The notes below the pieces were generated by a model. That model ran no database searches and had not been told where the DNA came from. It saw nothing but the letters and a program-made list of their open reading frames with translations. From assembly GCF_026212465.1 (NCBI RefSeq), contig NC_080058.1, positions 22,940,109 to 23,004,108 on the forward strand: DNA of 64,000 nt, read 5' to 3'. The stretch's first letter is position 1; every line of letters starts with the position of its first letter. Both the position numbers and the translations under genes were made by a program. The stretch comes from Amaranthus tricolor. Its lineage: Eukaryota; Streptophyta; Magnoliopsida; Caryophyllales; Amaranthaceae. Shown one piece after another: positions 10,654 through 24,900 of the stretch.

Positions 10654-13600
10654 TTCATTGATCATTCATCCTTGTTCATTCTTCTTCATTCATTCCTCAT
10701 TGATCATTGATCTTTGTTCATTCTTTATCGTTCATTCTTCATTGATCATTGATTCTTGTTCTTTCTTCATCGTTCATTCTTCATTGATCTTTGATCCTTG
10801 TTCATTCTTCATCGTTCATTCTTCATTGATCATTGATGCTTGTTCATTCTCACTCGTTGATTCTTCATTGATCATTCATCCTTGTTCATTCTTCATCGTT
10901 CATTCTTTAATGATCATTGATCGTTGTTCATTCTTCATCGTTCATTCTTCAATGATCAATCATCCTTTTCCATTCTTCATCGTTCATTCATCAATGATCA
11001 TTGATCCTTGTTCATGCTTCAACGTTCATTTTTCATTGATAATCGATCCTTGTTCCTTCTTCATCGTTGATTCTTCAATGATCAATGATCCTTTTTCATT
11101 CTTCATCGTTCATTCTTCAATGATCAATGATCCTCGTTCATTCTTCATCATTCATTCTTCATTGATCATTGATCCTTGTTCATTCTTCATCCTTCATTCA
11201 TTATTGATCATTTATCCTTGTTCATTCTTCATCGTTCATTCTTTATTGATCATTGATCCTTGTTCATTCTTCATCGTTCATTCTTCAATGATGATTGATC
11301 CTTGTTCATTCTTCATCGTTCATTCTTCAATGATCATTGATCCTTGTTCATTCTTCATCGTTCATTCTTGAATGATCATTGATCCTTGTTCATTCTTCAT
11401 CGTTCATTTTTCATTGATCATTGATCCTTGTTCATTCTTCATCGTTCATTTTTCATTGATCATTGATCCTTGTTCATTCTTCATCGTTCATTCTTCTTTG
11501 ATCATTCATCCTTGTTCATTCTTCATCGTTTATTCTTCATTGATCATTGATCCTTGTTCATTCTTCATTGTTCATTCTTCAAAGATCATTAATCCTTGTT
11601 CATTCTTCATCGTTCATTCTTCATTGATCATTGATCCTTGTTCATTCTTCATCGTTAATTCTTCATTCATTATTGATCCTTGTTCATTTTTCATCGTTCA
11701 TTCTTCATTGATCATTGATCCTTGTTCATTCTTCATCGTTCATTCTTCATTGATCATTGATCCTTGTTCATTCTTCATCCTTCATTCTTCATTGATCATT
11801 GATCCTTGTTCATTTTTCATCGTTCATTCTTCATTGATCATTCATCCTTGTTCATTCTTCTTCATTTATTCCTCATTAATCATTGATCCTTGTTCGTTCT
11901 TCACCATTCATTCGTCAATGATCATTGATCCTTGTTCATTTTTCATCGTTCATTCTTCATTGATCATTGATCCTTGTTCATTCTTCATCGTTCATTCTTC
12001 ATTGATCATTGACCCTTGTTCATTCTTCATCGTTCATTCTTCAATGATCATTAATCCTTGTTCATTCTTCATCGTTCATTCTTCATTGATCATTGACCCT
12101 TGTTCATTCTTCATCGTTCATTCTTCAATGATCATTAATCCTTGTTCATTCTTCATCGTTCATTCTTCATTGATCATTGATCCTTGTTCATTCTTCATCA
12201 TTCATTCGTCATTGATCATTGATCCTTGTTCATTTTTCATCGTTTATTCTTCATTGATCATTGATCCTTGTTCATTCTTCATCGTTCATTCATCATTGAT
12301 CATTGATCCTTGATCGTTCTTCATGGTTCATTCTTCATTGATCATTGATTTTTGTTCATTTTTCATCGTTCATTCTTCATTGATCATTGATCCTTGTTCA
12401 TTCTTCATCGTTCATTCTTCATTGATCATTGATACTTGTTCATTCTTCATCGTTCATTCTTCATTGATCATTGATCCTTGTTCATTCTTCATTCATCATC
12501 GTTCATTCATTAGTGATCATTTGTCCTTGTTCATTCTCATCGTTCTTTCTTCATTGATCATTGATCCTTGTTCATTCTTCATCGTTCATTCTTCAATGAT
12601 CATTGATCCTTGTTCATTCTTCATCGTTCATTCTTCAATGATCATAGATCCTTGTTCATTCTTCATCGTTTATTCTTCGTTGAACATTCATCCTTGTTCA
12701 TTCTTCATCGTTCATTCTTCTTTGATCATTCATCCTTCTTCATTCTTCATCGTTCATTATTCATTGATCATTGATCCTTGTTCATTCTTCATCGTTCATT
12801 CCTCATTGATCATTGATCCTTGTTCGTTCTTCATCGTTCATTCTTCAATGATCATTGATCCTTGTTCATTTTTCATCGTTCATTCTTCATTGATCATTGA
12901 TCCTTGTTCATTCTTCATCGTTCATTCTTCATTGATCATTGATCCTAGGTCATTCTTCATCGTTCATTCGTCATTGATCATTGATCCTTGTTCATTTTTC
13001 ATCGTTCATTCTTCATTGATCATTGATCCTTGTTCATTCTTCATCGTTCATTCCTCATTGATCATTGATCCTTGATCGTTCTTCATCGTTTATTCTTCAA
13101 AGATCATTGATCCTTGTTCATTCTTCATGGTTCATTCTACATTGATCATTGATCCTTGTTCATGCTTCTTCGTTCATTCTTCATCGATGATCGATCCTTG
13201 TTCATTCTTCATCGTTCATTCTTCAATGATCAATGATCCTTGTTCATTCTTCGTCGTTCATTCTTCATTGACCATTGATCCTTGTTCATTCTTAATCGTT
13301 CATTCTTCATTGATCATTAATCCTTGTTCATTCTTCATCGTTCATTCTTTATTGATCATTGATCCTTGTTCATTCTTCATCGTTCATTCTTCACTGATCT
13401 TTGATCGTTGTTCATTCTTCATCGTTCATTCTTCATTGATCATTGATCCTTGTTCATTCTTACTCGTTCATTCTTCATTGATCATTCATCCTTGTTCATT
13501 CTTCATCGTTCATTCTTCAATGATCATTGATCCTTGTGCAATCTTCATCGTTCATTCGTCAATAATCAATCAACCTTGTACATTCTTCATCGTTCATTCT

Positions 13601-13687
13601 TCAATGATCATTGATCCTTGTTCACGCTTCATCGTTCATTCATCATTGATCATCGATCCTTGGTGATTCTTCATCGTTGATTCTTCA
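10649..13687 (+). repeat. 3.0-kb duplicate of 6821-9817
   Basis: From TATTCTTCAT at 10649 the sequence follows 6821 at an offset of 3,828 bp. Near 13015 one extra consensus monomer appears and the offset becomes 3,870 bp. The copy includes the one-base deletion after the extra ATCATCG word, the CCTAGG variant near 12944, and private variants such as CAATCTTCATC near 13540. The conserved open-frame segments match residue for residue over most of the length, so this is a recent duplication. Confidence 0.85.
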
Positions 13688-16297
13688 ATGATCAATGATC
13701 CTTGTTCATTCTTGATCGTTCATTCTTCATTGAGAATTGATCCTTGTTCATTCTTCATCGTTCATTCTTCAATGATAATTGATCCTTATTCATTCTTCAT
13801 CGTTCATTCTTCAATGATCATTCTTCATCGTTCATTCTTCATCGTTCATTCTTCATTGATCATTCAACCTTGTTCCTTCTTCTTCATTCATTCCTCATTG
13901 ATCATTGATCCTTGTTCATTCTTTATCGTTCATTCTTCATTGATCATTGATTCTTGTTCTTTCTTCATCGTTCATTCTTCATTGATCTTTGATCCTTGTT
14001 CATTCTTCATCGTTCATTCTTCATTGATCATTGATGCTTGTTCATTCTCACTCGTTGATTCTTCATTGATCATTCATCCTTGTTCATTCTTCATCGTTCA
14101 TTCTTCAATGATCATTGATCGTTGTTCATTCTTCATCGTTCATTCTTCAATGATCAATCATCCTTTTCCATTCTTCATCATTCATTCTTCAATGATCATT
14201 GATCCTTGTTCATGCTTCAACGTTCATTCTTCATTGATCATCGATCCTTGTTCCTTCTTCATCGTTGATTCTTCAATGATCAATGATCCTTGTTCATTCT
14301 TCATCGTTCATTCTTCAATGATAATTGATCCTTGTTCATTCTTCATCGTTCATTCTTCAATGATCATTGATCCTTGTTCATTCTTCATCGTTCATTTTTC
14401 ATTGATCATTGATCCTTGTTCATTCTTCATCGTTCATTCTTCATTGATCATTGATCCTTGTTCATTCTTTATCGTTCATTCTTCATTAATCATTGATCCT
14501 TGTTCATTCTTCATCGTTCATTCTTCAATGATCATTGATCCTTGTGCATTCTTCATCGTTCATTCTTCAATGATCAATCATCCTTGTACATTCTTCATCG
14601 TTCATTCTTCAATGATCATTGATCCTTGTTCATGCTTCATCGTTCATTCATCATTGATCATCGATCCTTGGTGATTCTTCATCGTTGATTCTTCAATGAT
14701 CAATGATCCTTGTTCATTCTTCATCGTTCATTCTTCATTGAGAATTGATCCTTGTTCATTCTTCATCGTTCATTCTTCAATGATAATTGATCCTTATTCA
14801 TTCTTCATCGTTCATTCTTCAATGATCATTGATCCTTGTTCATTCTTCATCGTTCATTCTTCATTGAACATTCATCCTTGTTCATTCTTCATCGTTCATT
14901 CTTCAATGATCATTCTTCATCGTTCATTCTTCATCGTTCATTCTTCATTGATCATTCATCCTTGTTCATTCTTCTTCATTCATTCCTCATTGATCATTGA
15001 TCCTTGTTCATTCTTTATCGTTCATTCTTCATTGATCATTGATTCTTGTTCTTTCTTCATCGTTCATTCTTCATTGATCATTGATCCTTGTTCATTCTTC
15101 ATTCATCATCGTTCATTCATTAGTGATCATTTGTCCTTGTTCATTCTCATCGTTCTTTCTTCATTGATCATTGATCCTTGTTCATTCTTCATCGTTCATT
15201 CTTCAATGATCATTGATCCTTGTTCATTCTTCATCGTTCATTCTTCAATGATCATAGATCCTTGTTCATTCTTCATCGTTAATTCTTCGTTGAACATTCA
15301 TCCTTGTTCATTCTTCATCGTTCATTCTTCTTTGATCATTCATCCTTCTTCATTCTTCATCGTTCATTATTCATTGATCATTGATCCTTGTTCATTCTTC
15401 ATCGTTCATTCCTCATTGATCATTGACCCTTGTTCGTTCTTCATCGTTCATTCTTCAATGATCATTGATCCTTGTTCATTTTTCATCGTTCATTCTTCAT
15501 TGATCACTGATCCTTGTTCATTCTTCATCGTTCATTCTTCATTGATCATTGATCCTAGGTCATTCTTCATCGTTCATTCGTCATTGATCATTGATCCTTG
15601 TTCATTTTTCATCGTTCATTCTTCATTGATCATTGATCCTTGTTCATTCTTCATCGTTCATTCCTCATTGATCATTGATCCTTGATCGTTCTTCATCGTT
15701 TATTCTTCAAAGATCATTGATCCTTGTTCATTCTTCATGGTTCATTCTACATTGATCATTGATCCTTGTTCATGCTTCTTCGTTCATTCTTCATCGATGA
15801 TCGATCCTTGTTCATTCTTCATCGTTCATTCTTCAATGATCAATGATCCTTGTTCATTCTTCGTCGTTCATTCTTCATTGACCATTGATCCTTGTTCATT
15901 CTTAATCGTTCATTCTTCATTGATCATTAATCCTTGTTCATTCTTCATCGTTCATTCTTTATTGATCATTGATCCTTGTTCATTCTTCATCGTTCATTCT
16001 TCACTGATCTTTGATCGTTGTTCATTCTTCATCGTTCATTCTTCATTGATCATTGATCCTTGTTCATTCTTACTCGTTCATTCTTCATTGATCATTCATC
16101 CTTGTTCATTCTTCATCGTTCATTCTTCAATGATCATTGATCCTTGTGCATTCTTCATCGTTCATTCGTCAATAATCAATCAACCTTGTACATTCTTCAT
16201 TGTTCATTCTTCAATGATCATTGATCCTTGTTCACGCTTCATCGTTCATTCATCATTGATCATCGATCCTTGGTGATTCTTCATCGTTGATTCTTCA
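13688..16297 (+). repeat. 2,610-bp HOR, copy 1
   Basis: It comprises blocks 13688-14695 (1,008 bp, 24 monomers) and 14696-16297 (1,602 bp: 38 monomers plus the 7 minus 1 bp signature). Blocks here carry TGAGAATTGATCC in the second monomer, whereas the blocks before 9818 carry TGATAATTGATCC. The first block lacks two monomers present in the matching block at 16298. The second half (15100-16297) repeats the tail seen at 12490-13687. Confidence 0.8.
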
Positions 16298-17389
16298 ATG
16301 ATCAATGATCCTTGTTCATTCTTGATCGTTCATTCTTCATTGAGAATTGATCCTTGTTCATTCTTCATCGTTCATTCTTCAATGATAATTGATCCTTATT
16401 CATTCTTCATCGTTCATTCTTCAATGATCATTGATCCTTGTTCATTCTTCATCGTTCATTCTTCATTGAACATTCATCCTTGTTCATTCTTCATCGTTCA
16501 TTCTTCAATGATCATTCTTCATCGTTCATTCTTCATCGTTCATTCTTCATTGATCATTCAACCTTGTTCCTTCTTCTTCATTCATTCCTCATTGATCATT
16601 GATCCTTGTTCATTCTTTATCGTTCATTCTTCATTGATCATTGATTCTTGTTCTTTCTTCATCGTTCATTCTTCATTGATCTTTGATCCTTGTTCATTCT
16701 TCATCGTTCATTCTTCATTGATCATTGATGCTTGTTCATTCTCACTCGTTGATTCTTCATTGATCATTCATCCTTGTTCATTCTTCATCGTTCATTCTTC
16801 AATGATCATTGATCGTTGTTCATTCTTCATCGTTCATTCTTCAATGATCAATCATCCTTTTCCATTCTTCATCATTCATTCTTCAATGATCATTGATCCT
16901 TGTTCATGCTTCAACGTTCATTCTTCATTGATCATCGATCCTTGTTCCTTCTTCATCGTTGATTCTTCAATGATCAATGATCCTTGTTCATTCTTCATCG
17001 TTCATTCTTCAATGATAATTGATCCTTGTTCATTCTTCATCGTTCATTCTTCAATGATCATTGATCCTTGTTCATTCTTCATCGTTCATTTTTCATTGAT
17101 CATTGATCCTTGTTCATTCTTCATCGTTCATTCTTCATTGATCATTGATCCTTGTTCATTCTTTATCGTTCATTCTTCATTAATCATTGATCCTTGTTCA
17201 TTCTTCATCGTTCATTCTTCAATGATCATTGATCCTTGTGCATTCTTCATCGTTCATTCTTCAATGATCAATCATCCTTGTACATTCTTCATCGTTCATT
17301 CTTCAATGATCATTGATCCTTGTTCATGCTTCATCGTTCATTCATCATTGATCATCGATCCTTGGTGATTCTTCATCGTTGATTCTTCA
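16298..17389 (+). repeat. 2,610-bp HOR, start of copy 2
   Basis: This 1,092-bp block (26 monomers) matches 13688-14695 apart from two extra monomers, and shares its private variant CTTGATCG in the first monomer. The next block, at 17390, begins like 14696 and then departs from it after about nine monomers, so the second copy is incomplete. Confidence 0.78.
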
Positions 17390-19314
17390 ATGATCAATGA
17401 TCCTTGTTCATTCTTCATCGTTCATTCTTCATTGAGAATTGATCCTTGTTCATTCTTCATCGTTCATTCTTCAATGATAATTGATCCGTATTCATTCTTC
17501 ATCGTTCATTCTTCAATGATCATTGATCCTTGTTCATTCTTCATCGTTCATTCTTCATTGAACATTCATCCTTGTTCATTCTTCATCGTTCATTCTTCAA
17601 TGATCATTCTTCATCGTTCATTCTTCATCGTTCATTCTTCATTGATCATTCATCCTTGTTCATTCTTCTTCATTCATTCCTCATTGATCATTGATCCTTG
17701 TTCATTCTTTATCGTTCATTCTTCATTGATCATTGATTCTTGTTCTTTCTTCATCGTTCATTCTTCATTGATCTTTGATCCTTGTTCATTCTTCATCGTT
17801 CATTCTTCATTGATCATTGATGCTTGTTCATTCTTACTCGTTGATTCTTCATTGATCATTCATCCTTGTTCATTCTTCATCGTTCATTCTTCAATTATCA
17901 TTGATCGTTGTTCATTCTTCATCGTTCATTCTTCAATGATCAATCATCCTTTTCCTTTCTTCATCGTTCATTCTTCAATGATCATTGATCCTTGTTCATG
18001 CTTCAACGTTCATTCTTCATTGATCATCGATCCTTGTTCCTTCTTCATCGTTGATTCTTCAATGATCATTGATCCTTGTTCATTCTTCATCGTTCATTCT
18101 TCATTGAACATTCATCCTTGTTCATTCTTCATCGTTCATTCATCAATGATGATTGATCCTTGTTCATTCTTCATCGTTCATTCTTCAATGATCATTGATC
18201 CTTGTGCATTCTTCATCGTTCGTTGTTCATTGATCATTAATCCATGTTCATTCTTACTGGTTCATTCTTCATTGATCATTCATCCTTGTTCATTCTTCAT
18301 CGTTCATTCTTCAATGATCATTGATCCCTGTTAATTCTTTAATGATCAATCATCCTTGTACATTCTTCATCGTTCATTCTTCAATGATCATTGATCCTTG
18401 TTCATGCATCATCCTTCATTCTTCATTGATCATCGATCCTTGTTCATTCTTCATTCATCATCGTTCATTCATTAGTAATCATTTGTCCTTGTTCATTCTT
18501 CATCGTTCTTTCTTCATTGATCATTGATCCTTGTTCATTCTTCATCGTTCATTCTTCAATGATCATTGGTCCTTGTTCATTCTTCATCGTTCATTCTTGA
18601 ATGATCATAGATCCTTGTTCATTCTTCATCGTTCATTCTTCGTTGAACATTCATCCTTGTTCATTCTTCATCGTTCATTCTTCTTTGATCATTGATCCTT
18701 GTTCATGCTTCTTCGTTCATTCTTCATCGATCATCGATCCTTGTTCATTCTTCATCGTTCGTTCTTCAATGATCAATGATCCTTGTTCATTCGTCATCGT
18801 TCATTCTTCATTGATCATTGATCCTTGTTCATTCTTCATCGTTTTTTCATTATTGATCATTTATCCTTGTTCATTCTTCATCGTTCATTCTTCATTGACC
18901 ATTGATCCTTGTTCATTCTTCATCGTTCATTCTTCATTGATCATTAATTCTTGTTCATTCTTCATCGTTCATTCTTCATTGATCATTGATCCTTGTTCAT
19001 TCTTCATTGTTCGTTCTTCAATGATCTTTGATCCTTGTTCATTCTTCATCGTTCATTCTTCATTGATCATTGATCCTTGTTCATTTTTACTCGTTCATTC
19101 TTCATTGATCATTCATCCTTGTTCATTCTTCATCGTTCATTCTTCAATGATCATTGATCCTTGTGCATTCTTCATCGTTCATTCTTCAATGATCAATCAT
19201 CCTTGTACATTCTTCATCCTTCATTCTTCAATGATCATTGATCCTTGTTCATAATTCATCGTTCATTCATCATTGATCATCGATCCTTGGTGATTCTTCA
19301 TCGTTGATTCTTCA
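17390..19314 (+). repeat. Irregular satellite block, 1,925 bp
   Basis: This block is 45 monomers plus 35 bp. The remainder equals one extra word (ATCATCG near 18457) minus a 14-bp deletion near 18333, where CCCTGTTAATTCTTTAATG replaces a longer stretch. The mixture of variants matches parts of several other blocks, and the spelling is noisier than in the right half (for example TACTGGTTC and ATAATTCATCG). Confidence 0.75.
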
Positions 19315-20700
19315 ATGATCAATGATCCTTGTTCATTCTTCATCGTTCATTCGTCATTGATAATTGATCCTTGTTCATTCTTCTTCGTTCATTCTTCAAT
19401 GATAATTGATCCTTATTCATTCTTCATCGTTCATTCTTCAATGATCATTGATCCTTGTTCATTCTTCATCGTTTATTCTTTATTGAACATTCATCCTTGT
19501 TCATTCTTCATCGTTCATTCTTCAATGATGATTGATCCTTGTTCATTCTTCATCGTTCATTCTTCAATTATCATTGATCCTTGTGCATTCTTCATCGTTC
19601 ATTGTTCATTGATCATTGATCCTTGTTCATTCTTACTCGTTCATTCTTCATTGATCATTCATCCTTGTTCATTCTTCCTCGTTCATTCTTCAATGATCAT
19701 TGATCCTTGTTAATTCTTTAATGATCAATCATCCTTGTACATTCTTCATCGTTTATTCTTCAATGATCATTGATCCTTGTTCATGCTTCATCCTTCATTC
19801 TTCATTGATCATCGATCCTTGTTCATTCTTCATTCATCATCGTTCATTCATTAGTGATCATTTGTCCTTGTTCATTCTTCATCGTTCTTTCTTCATTGAC
19901 CATTGATCCTTGTTCATTCTTCATCGTTCATTCTTCAATGATCATTGATCCTTGTGCATTCTTCATCGTTCATTCTTCAATGATCAATCATCCTTGTACA
20001 TTCTTCATCTTTCATTCTTCAATGATCATTAATCCTTGTTCATACTTCATCGTTCATTCATCATTGATCATCGATCCTTGGTGATTCTTCATCGTTGATT
20101 CTTGAATGATCAATGATCCTTGTTCATTCTTCATCGTTCATTCTTCATTGATAATTGATACTTGTTCATTCTTCATCGTTCATTCTTCAATGATAATTGA
20201 TCCTTATTCATTCTTCATCGTTCATTCTTCAATGATCATTGATCCTTGTTCATTCTTCATCGTTCATTCTTCATTGAACATTCATCCTTGTTCATTCTTC
20301 ATCGTTCATTCTTCAATGATGATTGATCCTTGTTCATTCTTCATCGTTCATTCTTCAATGATCATTGATCCTTGTGCATTCTTCATCGTTCGTTGTTCAT
20401 TGATCATTAATCCTTGTTCATTCTTACTGGTTCATTCTTCATTGATCATTCATCCTTGTTCATTCTTCATCGTTCATACTTCAATGATCATTGATCCTTG
20501 TTAATTCTTTAATGATCAATCATCCTTGTACATTCTTCATCGTTCATTCTTCAATGATCATTGATCCTTGTTCATGCATCATCCTTCATTCTTCATTGAT
20601 TATCGATCCTTGTTCATTCTTCATTCATCATCGTTCATTCATTAGTGATCATTTGTCCTTGTTCATTCTTCATCGTTCTTTCTTCATTGATCATTGATCC
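19315..20700 (+). repeat. 791-bp tandem HOR
   Basis: The segment 19315-20105 is 791 bp (113 words of 7 bp) and repeats from 20106 to about 20700 at the same offset. Both copies carry the 14-bp deletion (TTAATTCTTTAATG at about 19712 and 20503) and the extra ATCATCG word (about 19836 and 20627). A related stretch at about 18060-18530 makes an earlier, more diverged copy. Differences between copies are scattered single bases. Confidence 0.8.
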
Positions 20701-21977
20701 TTGTTCATTCTTCATCGTTCATTCTTCAATGATCATTGGTCCTTGTTCATTCTTCATCGTTCATTCTTCAATGATCATAGATCCTTGTTCATTCTTCATC
20801 GTTCATTCTTCGTTGAACATTCATCCTTGTTCATTCTTCATCGTTCATTCTTCTTTGATCATTCATCCTTGTTCATTCTTCATCGTTCATTATTCATTGA
20901 TCATTGATCCTTGTTCATTCTTCATCGTTCATTCTTCATTGATCATTGATCCTTTTTCATTTTTCATCGTCCATTCTTTATTGGTCATTCATCCTTGTTC
21001 ATTCTTCATCGTTCATTCCTCATTGATCATTGATCCTTGTTCGTTCTTCATCGTTCATTCTTCAATGATCATTGATCGTTGTTCATTTTTCATCGTTCAT
21101 TCTTCATTGATCATTGATCCTTGTTCATTCTTCATCATTGATCATTGATCCTAGGTCATTCTTCATCGTTCATTCGTCATTGATCATTGATCCTTGTTCA
21201 TTTTTCATCGTTCGTTCTTCATTGATCATTGATCCTTGTTCATTCTTCATCGTTTATTCCTCATTGATCATTGATCCTTGATCGTTCTTCATCGTTCATT
21301 CTTCAAAGATCATTGATCCTTGTTCATTCTTCATGGTTCATTCTTCATTGATCATTGATCCTTGTTCATGCTTCTTCGTTCATTCTTCGTCGATGATCGA
21401 TCCTTGTTCATTCTTCATCGTTCATTCTTCAATGATCAATCATCCTTGTTCATTCTTCATCGTTCATTCTTCATTGACCATTGATCCTTGTTCATTCTTA
21501 ATCGTTCATTCATTATTGATCATTTATCCTTGTTCATTCTTCATCGTTCATTCTTTATTGACCATTGATCCTTGTTCATTCTTCATCGTTCATTCTTCAT
21601 TGATCATTAATCCTTGTTCATTCTTCATCGTTCATTTTTTATTGATCATTGATCCTTGTTCATTCTTCATCGTTCATTCTTCAATGATCTTTGATCCTTG
21701 TTCATTCTTCATCATTCATTCTTCATTGATCATTGATCCTTGTTCATTCTTACTCGTTCATTCTTCATTGATCATTCATCCTTGTTCATTCTTCATCGTT
21801 CATTCTTCAATGATCATTGATCCTTGTGCATTCTTCATCGTTCATTCTTCAATGATCAATCATCCTTGTACATTCTTCATCGTTCATTCTTCAATGATCA
21901 TTGATCCTTGTTCATGCTTCATTGTTCATTCATCATTGATCATAGATCCTTGGTGATTCTTCATCGTTGATTCTTCA
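20701..21977 (+). repeat. Satellite segment with an off-register 11-bp deletion
   Basis: The interval 20106-21977 is 1,872 bp, which leaves 24 bp over 44 monomers. The remainder equals plus 7, minus 14 and minus 11. The 11-bp loss lies near 21134, where CTTCATCATTGATC replaces CTTCATC followed by a full word pair. It is the only clear multi-base gap here that is not a multiple of 7 bp. A forward frame other than the usual one stays open at 20701-20907, because CATTGGTCC and CATAGATCC remove the TGA stops there. Confidence 0.75.
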
Positions 21978-24900
21978 ATGATCGATGATCCTTGTTCATT
22001 CTTCATCGTTCATTCTTCATTGATCATTTATCCTTGTTCATTCTTCATCGTTCATTCCTCATTGATCATTGATCCTTGATCGTTCTTCATCGTTCATTCT
22101 TCAAAGATCATTGATCCTTGTTCATTCTTCATGGTTCATTCTTCATTGATCATTGATCCTTGTTCATGCTTCTTCGTTCATTCTTCATCGATGATCGATC
22201 CTTGTTCATTCTTCATCGTTCATTCTTCAATGATAATTGATCCTTATTCATTCTTCATCGTTCATTCTTCAATGATCATTGATCCTTGTTCATTCTTCAT
22301 CGTTCATTCTTCATTGAACATTCATCCTTGTTCATTCTTCATCGTTCATTCTTCAATGATGATTGATCCTTGTTCATTCTTCATCGTTCATTCTTCAATG
22401 ATCATTCTTCATCGTTCATTCTTCATCGATCATTCTTCATTGATCATTCATCCTTGTTCATTCTTCTTCATTCATTCCTCATTGATCATTGATCCTTGTT
22501 CATTCTTTATCGTTCATTCTTCATTGATCATTGATTCTTGTTCTTTCTTCATCGTTCATTCTTCATTGATCTTTGATCCTTGTTCATTCTTCATCGTTCA
22601 TTCTTCATTGATTATTGATGCTTGTTCATTCTCACTCGTTGATTCTTCATTGATCATTCATCCTTGTTCATTCTTCATCGTTCATTCTTCAATGATCATT
22701 GATCGTTATTCATTCTTCATCGTTCATTGTTCAACGATCAATCATCCTTTTCCATTCTTCATCGTTCATTTTTCATTGATCATTGATCCTTGTTCATTCT
22801 TCATCGTTCATTCTTCATTGATCATTGATCCTTGTTCATTCTTCATCGTTCATTCTTCATTAATCATTGATCCTTGTTCCTTCTTCATCGTTCATTCTTC
22901 TTTGATCATTCATCCTTGTTCATTCTTCATCGTTTATTCTTCATTGATCATTGATCCTTGTTCATTCTTCATCGTTCATTCTTCAAAGATCATTGATCCT
23001 TGTTCATTCTTCATCGTTCATTCTTCAATGATCATTGGTCCTTGTTCATTCTTCATCGTTCATTCTTCAATGATCATAGATCCTTGTTCATTCTTCATCG
23101 TTCATTCTTCGTTGAACATTCATCCTTGTTCATTCTTCATCGTTCATTCTTCTTTGATCATTCATCCTTGTTCATTCTTTATCGTTCATTATTCATTGAT
23201 CATTGATCCTTGTTCATTCTTCATCGTTCATTCTTCATTGATCATTGATCCTTTTTCATTTTTCATCGTCCATTCTTTATTGGTCATTCATCCTTGTTCA
23301 TTATTCATCGTTCATTCCTTATTGATCATTGATCCTTGTTCGTTATTCATCGTTCATTCTTCAATGATCATTGATCCTTGTTCATTTTTCATCGTTCTTT
23401 CTTCATTGATCATTGATCCTTGTTCATTCTTCATCGTTCATTCTTCATTGATCATTGATCCTAGGTCATTCTTCATCGTTCATTCGTCATTGATCATTGA
23501 TCCTTGTTCATTTTTCATCGTTCATTCTTCATTGATCATTGATCCTTGTTCATTCTTCATCGTTCATTCCTCATTGATCATTGATCCTTGATCGTTCTTC
23601 ATCGTTCATTCTTCAAAGATCATTGATCCTTGTTCATTCTTCATGGTTCATTCTTCATTGATCATTGATCCTTGTTCATGCTTCTTCGTTCATTCTTCAT
23701 CGATGATCGATCCTTGTTCATTCTTCATCGTTCATTCTTCAATGATCAATGATCCTTGTTCATTCTTCATCGTTCATTCTTCATTGACCATTGATCCTTG
23801 TTCATTCTTAATCGTTCATTCATTATTGATCATTTATCCTTGTTCATTCTTCATCGTTCATTCTTTATTGACCATTGATCCTTGTTCATTCTTCATCGTT
23901 CATTCTTCATTAATCATTAATCCTTGTTCATTCTTCATCGTTCATTCTTTATTGATCATTGATCCTTGTTCATTCTTCATCGTTCATTCTTCAATGATCT
24001 TTGATCCTTGTTCATTCCTCATCGTTCATTCTTCATTGATCATTGATCCTTGTTCATTCTTACTCGTTCATTCTTCATTGATCATTCATCCTTGTTCTTT
24101 CTTCATCGTTCATTCTTCAATGATCATTGATCCTTGTGCATTCTTCATCGTTCATTCTTCAATGATCATTCATCCTTGTACATTCTTCATCGTTCATTCT
24201 TCAATGATCATTGATCCTTGTTCATGCTTCATTGTTCATTCATCATTGATCATCGATCCTTGGTGATTCTTCATCGTTGATTCTTCAATGATCAATGATC
24301 CTTGTTCATTCTTCATCGTTCATTCGTCATTGATCATTGATCCTTGTTCATTCTTCATCGTTCATTCTTCAATGATAATTGATCCTTATTCATTCTTCAT
24401 CGTTCATTCTTCAATGATCATTGATCCTTGTTCATTCTTCATCGTTAATTCTTCATTCATTATTGATCCTTGTTCATTTTTCATCGTTCATTCTTCATTG
24501 ATCATTGATCCTTGTTCATTCTTCATCGTTCATTCCTTATTGATCATTGATCCTTGTTCGTTATTCATCGTTCATTCTTCAATGATCATTGATCCTTGTT
24601 CATTTTTCATCGTTCATTCTTCATTGATCATTGATCCTTGTTCATTCTTCATCGTTCATTCTTCATTGATCATTGATCCTAGGTCATTCTTCATCGTTCA
24701 TTCGTCATTGATCATTGATCCTTGTTCATTTTTCATCGTTCATTCTTCATTGATCATTGATCCTTGTTCATTCTTCATCGTTCATTCCTCATTGATCATT
24801 GATCCTTGATCGTTCTTCATCGTTCATTCTTCAAAGATCATTGATCCTTGTTCATTCTTCATGGTTCATTCTTCATTGATCATTGATCCTTGTTCATGCT

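Noticed and set aside
20701..20907. 68-residue open frame in a second forward frame (also at 23000-23206)
   Set aside because: It is open only where TTGATCC became TTGGTCC or ATAGATCC and the usual TGA is lost. Its length is within what chance allows in this repeat.
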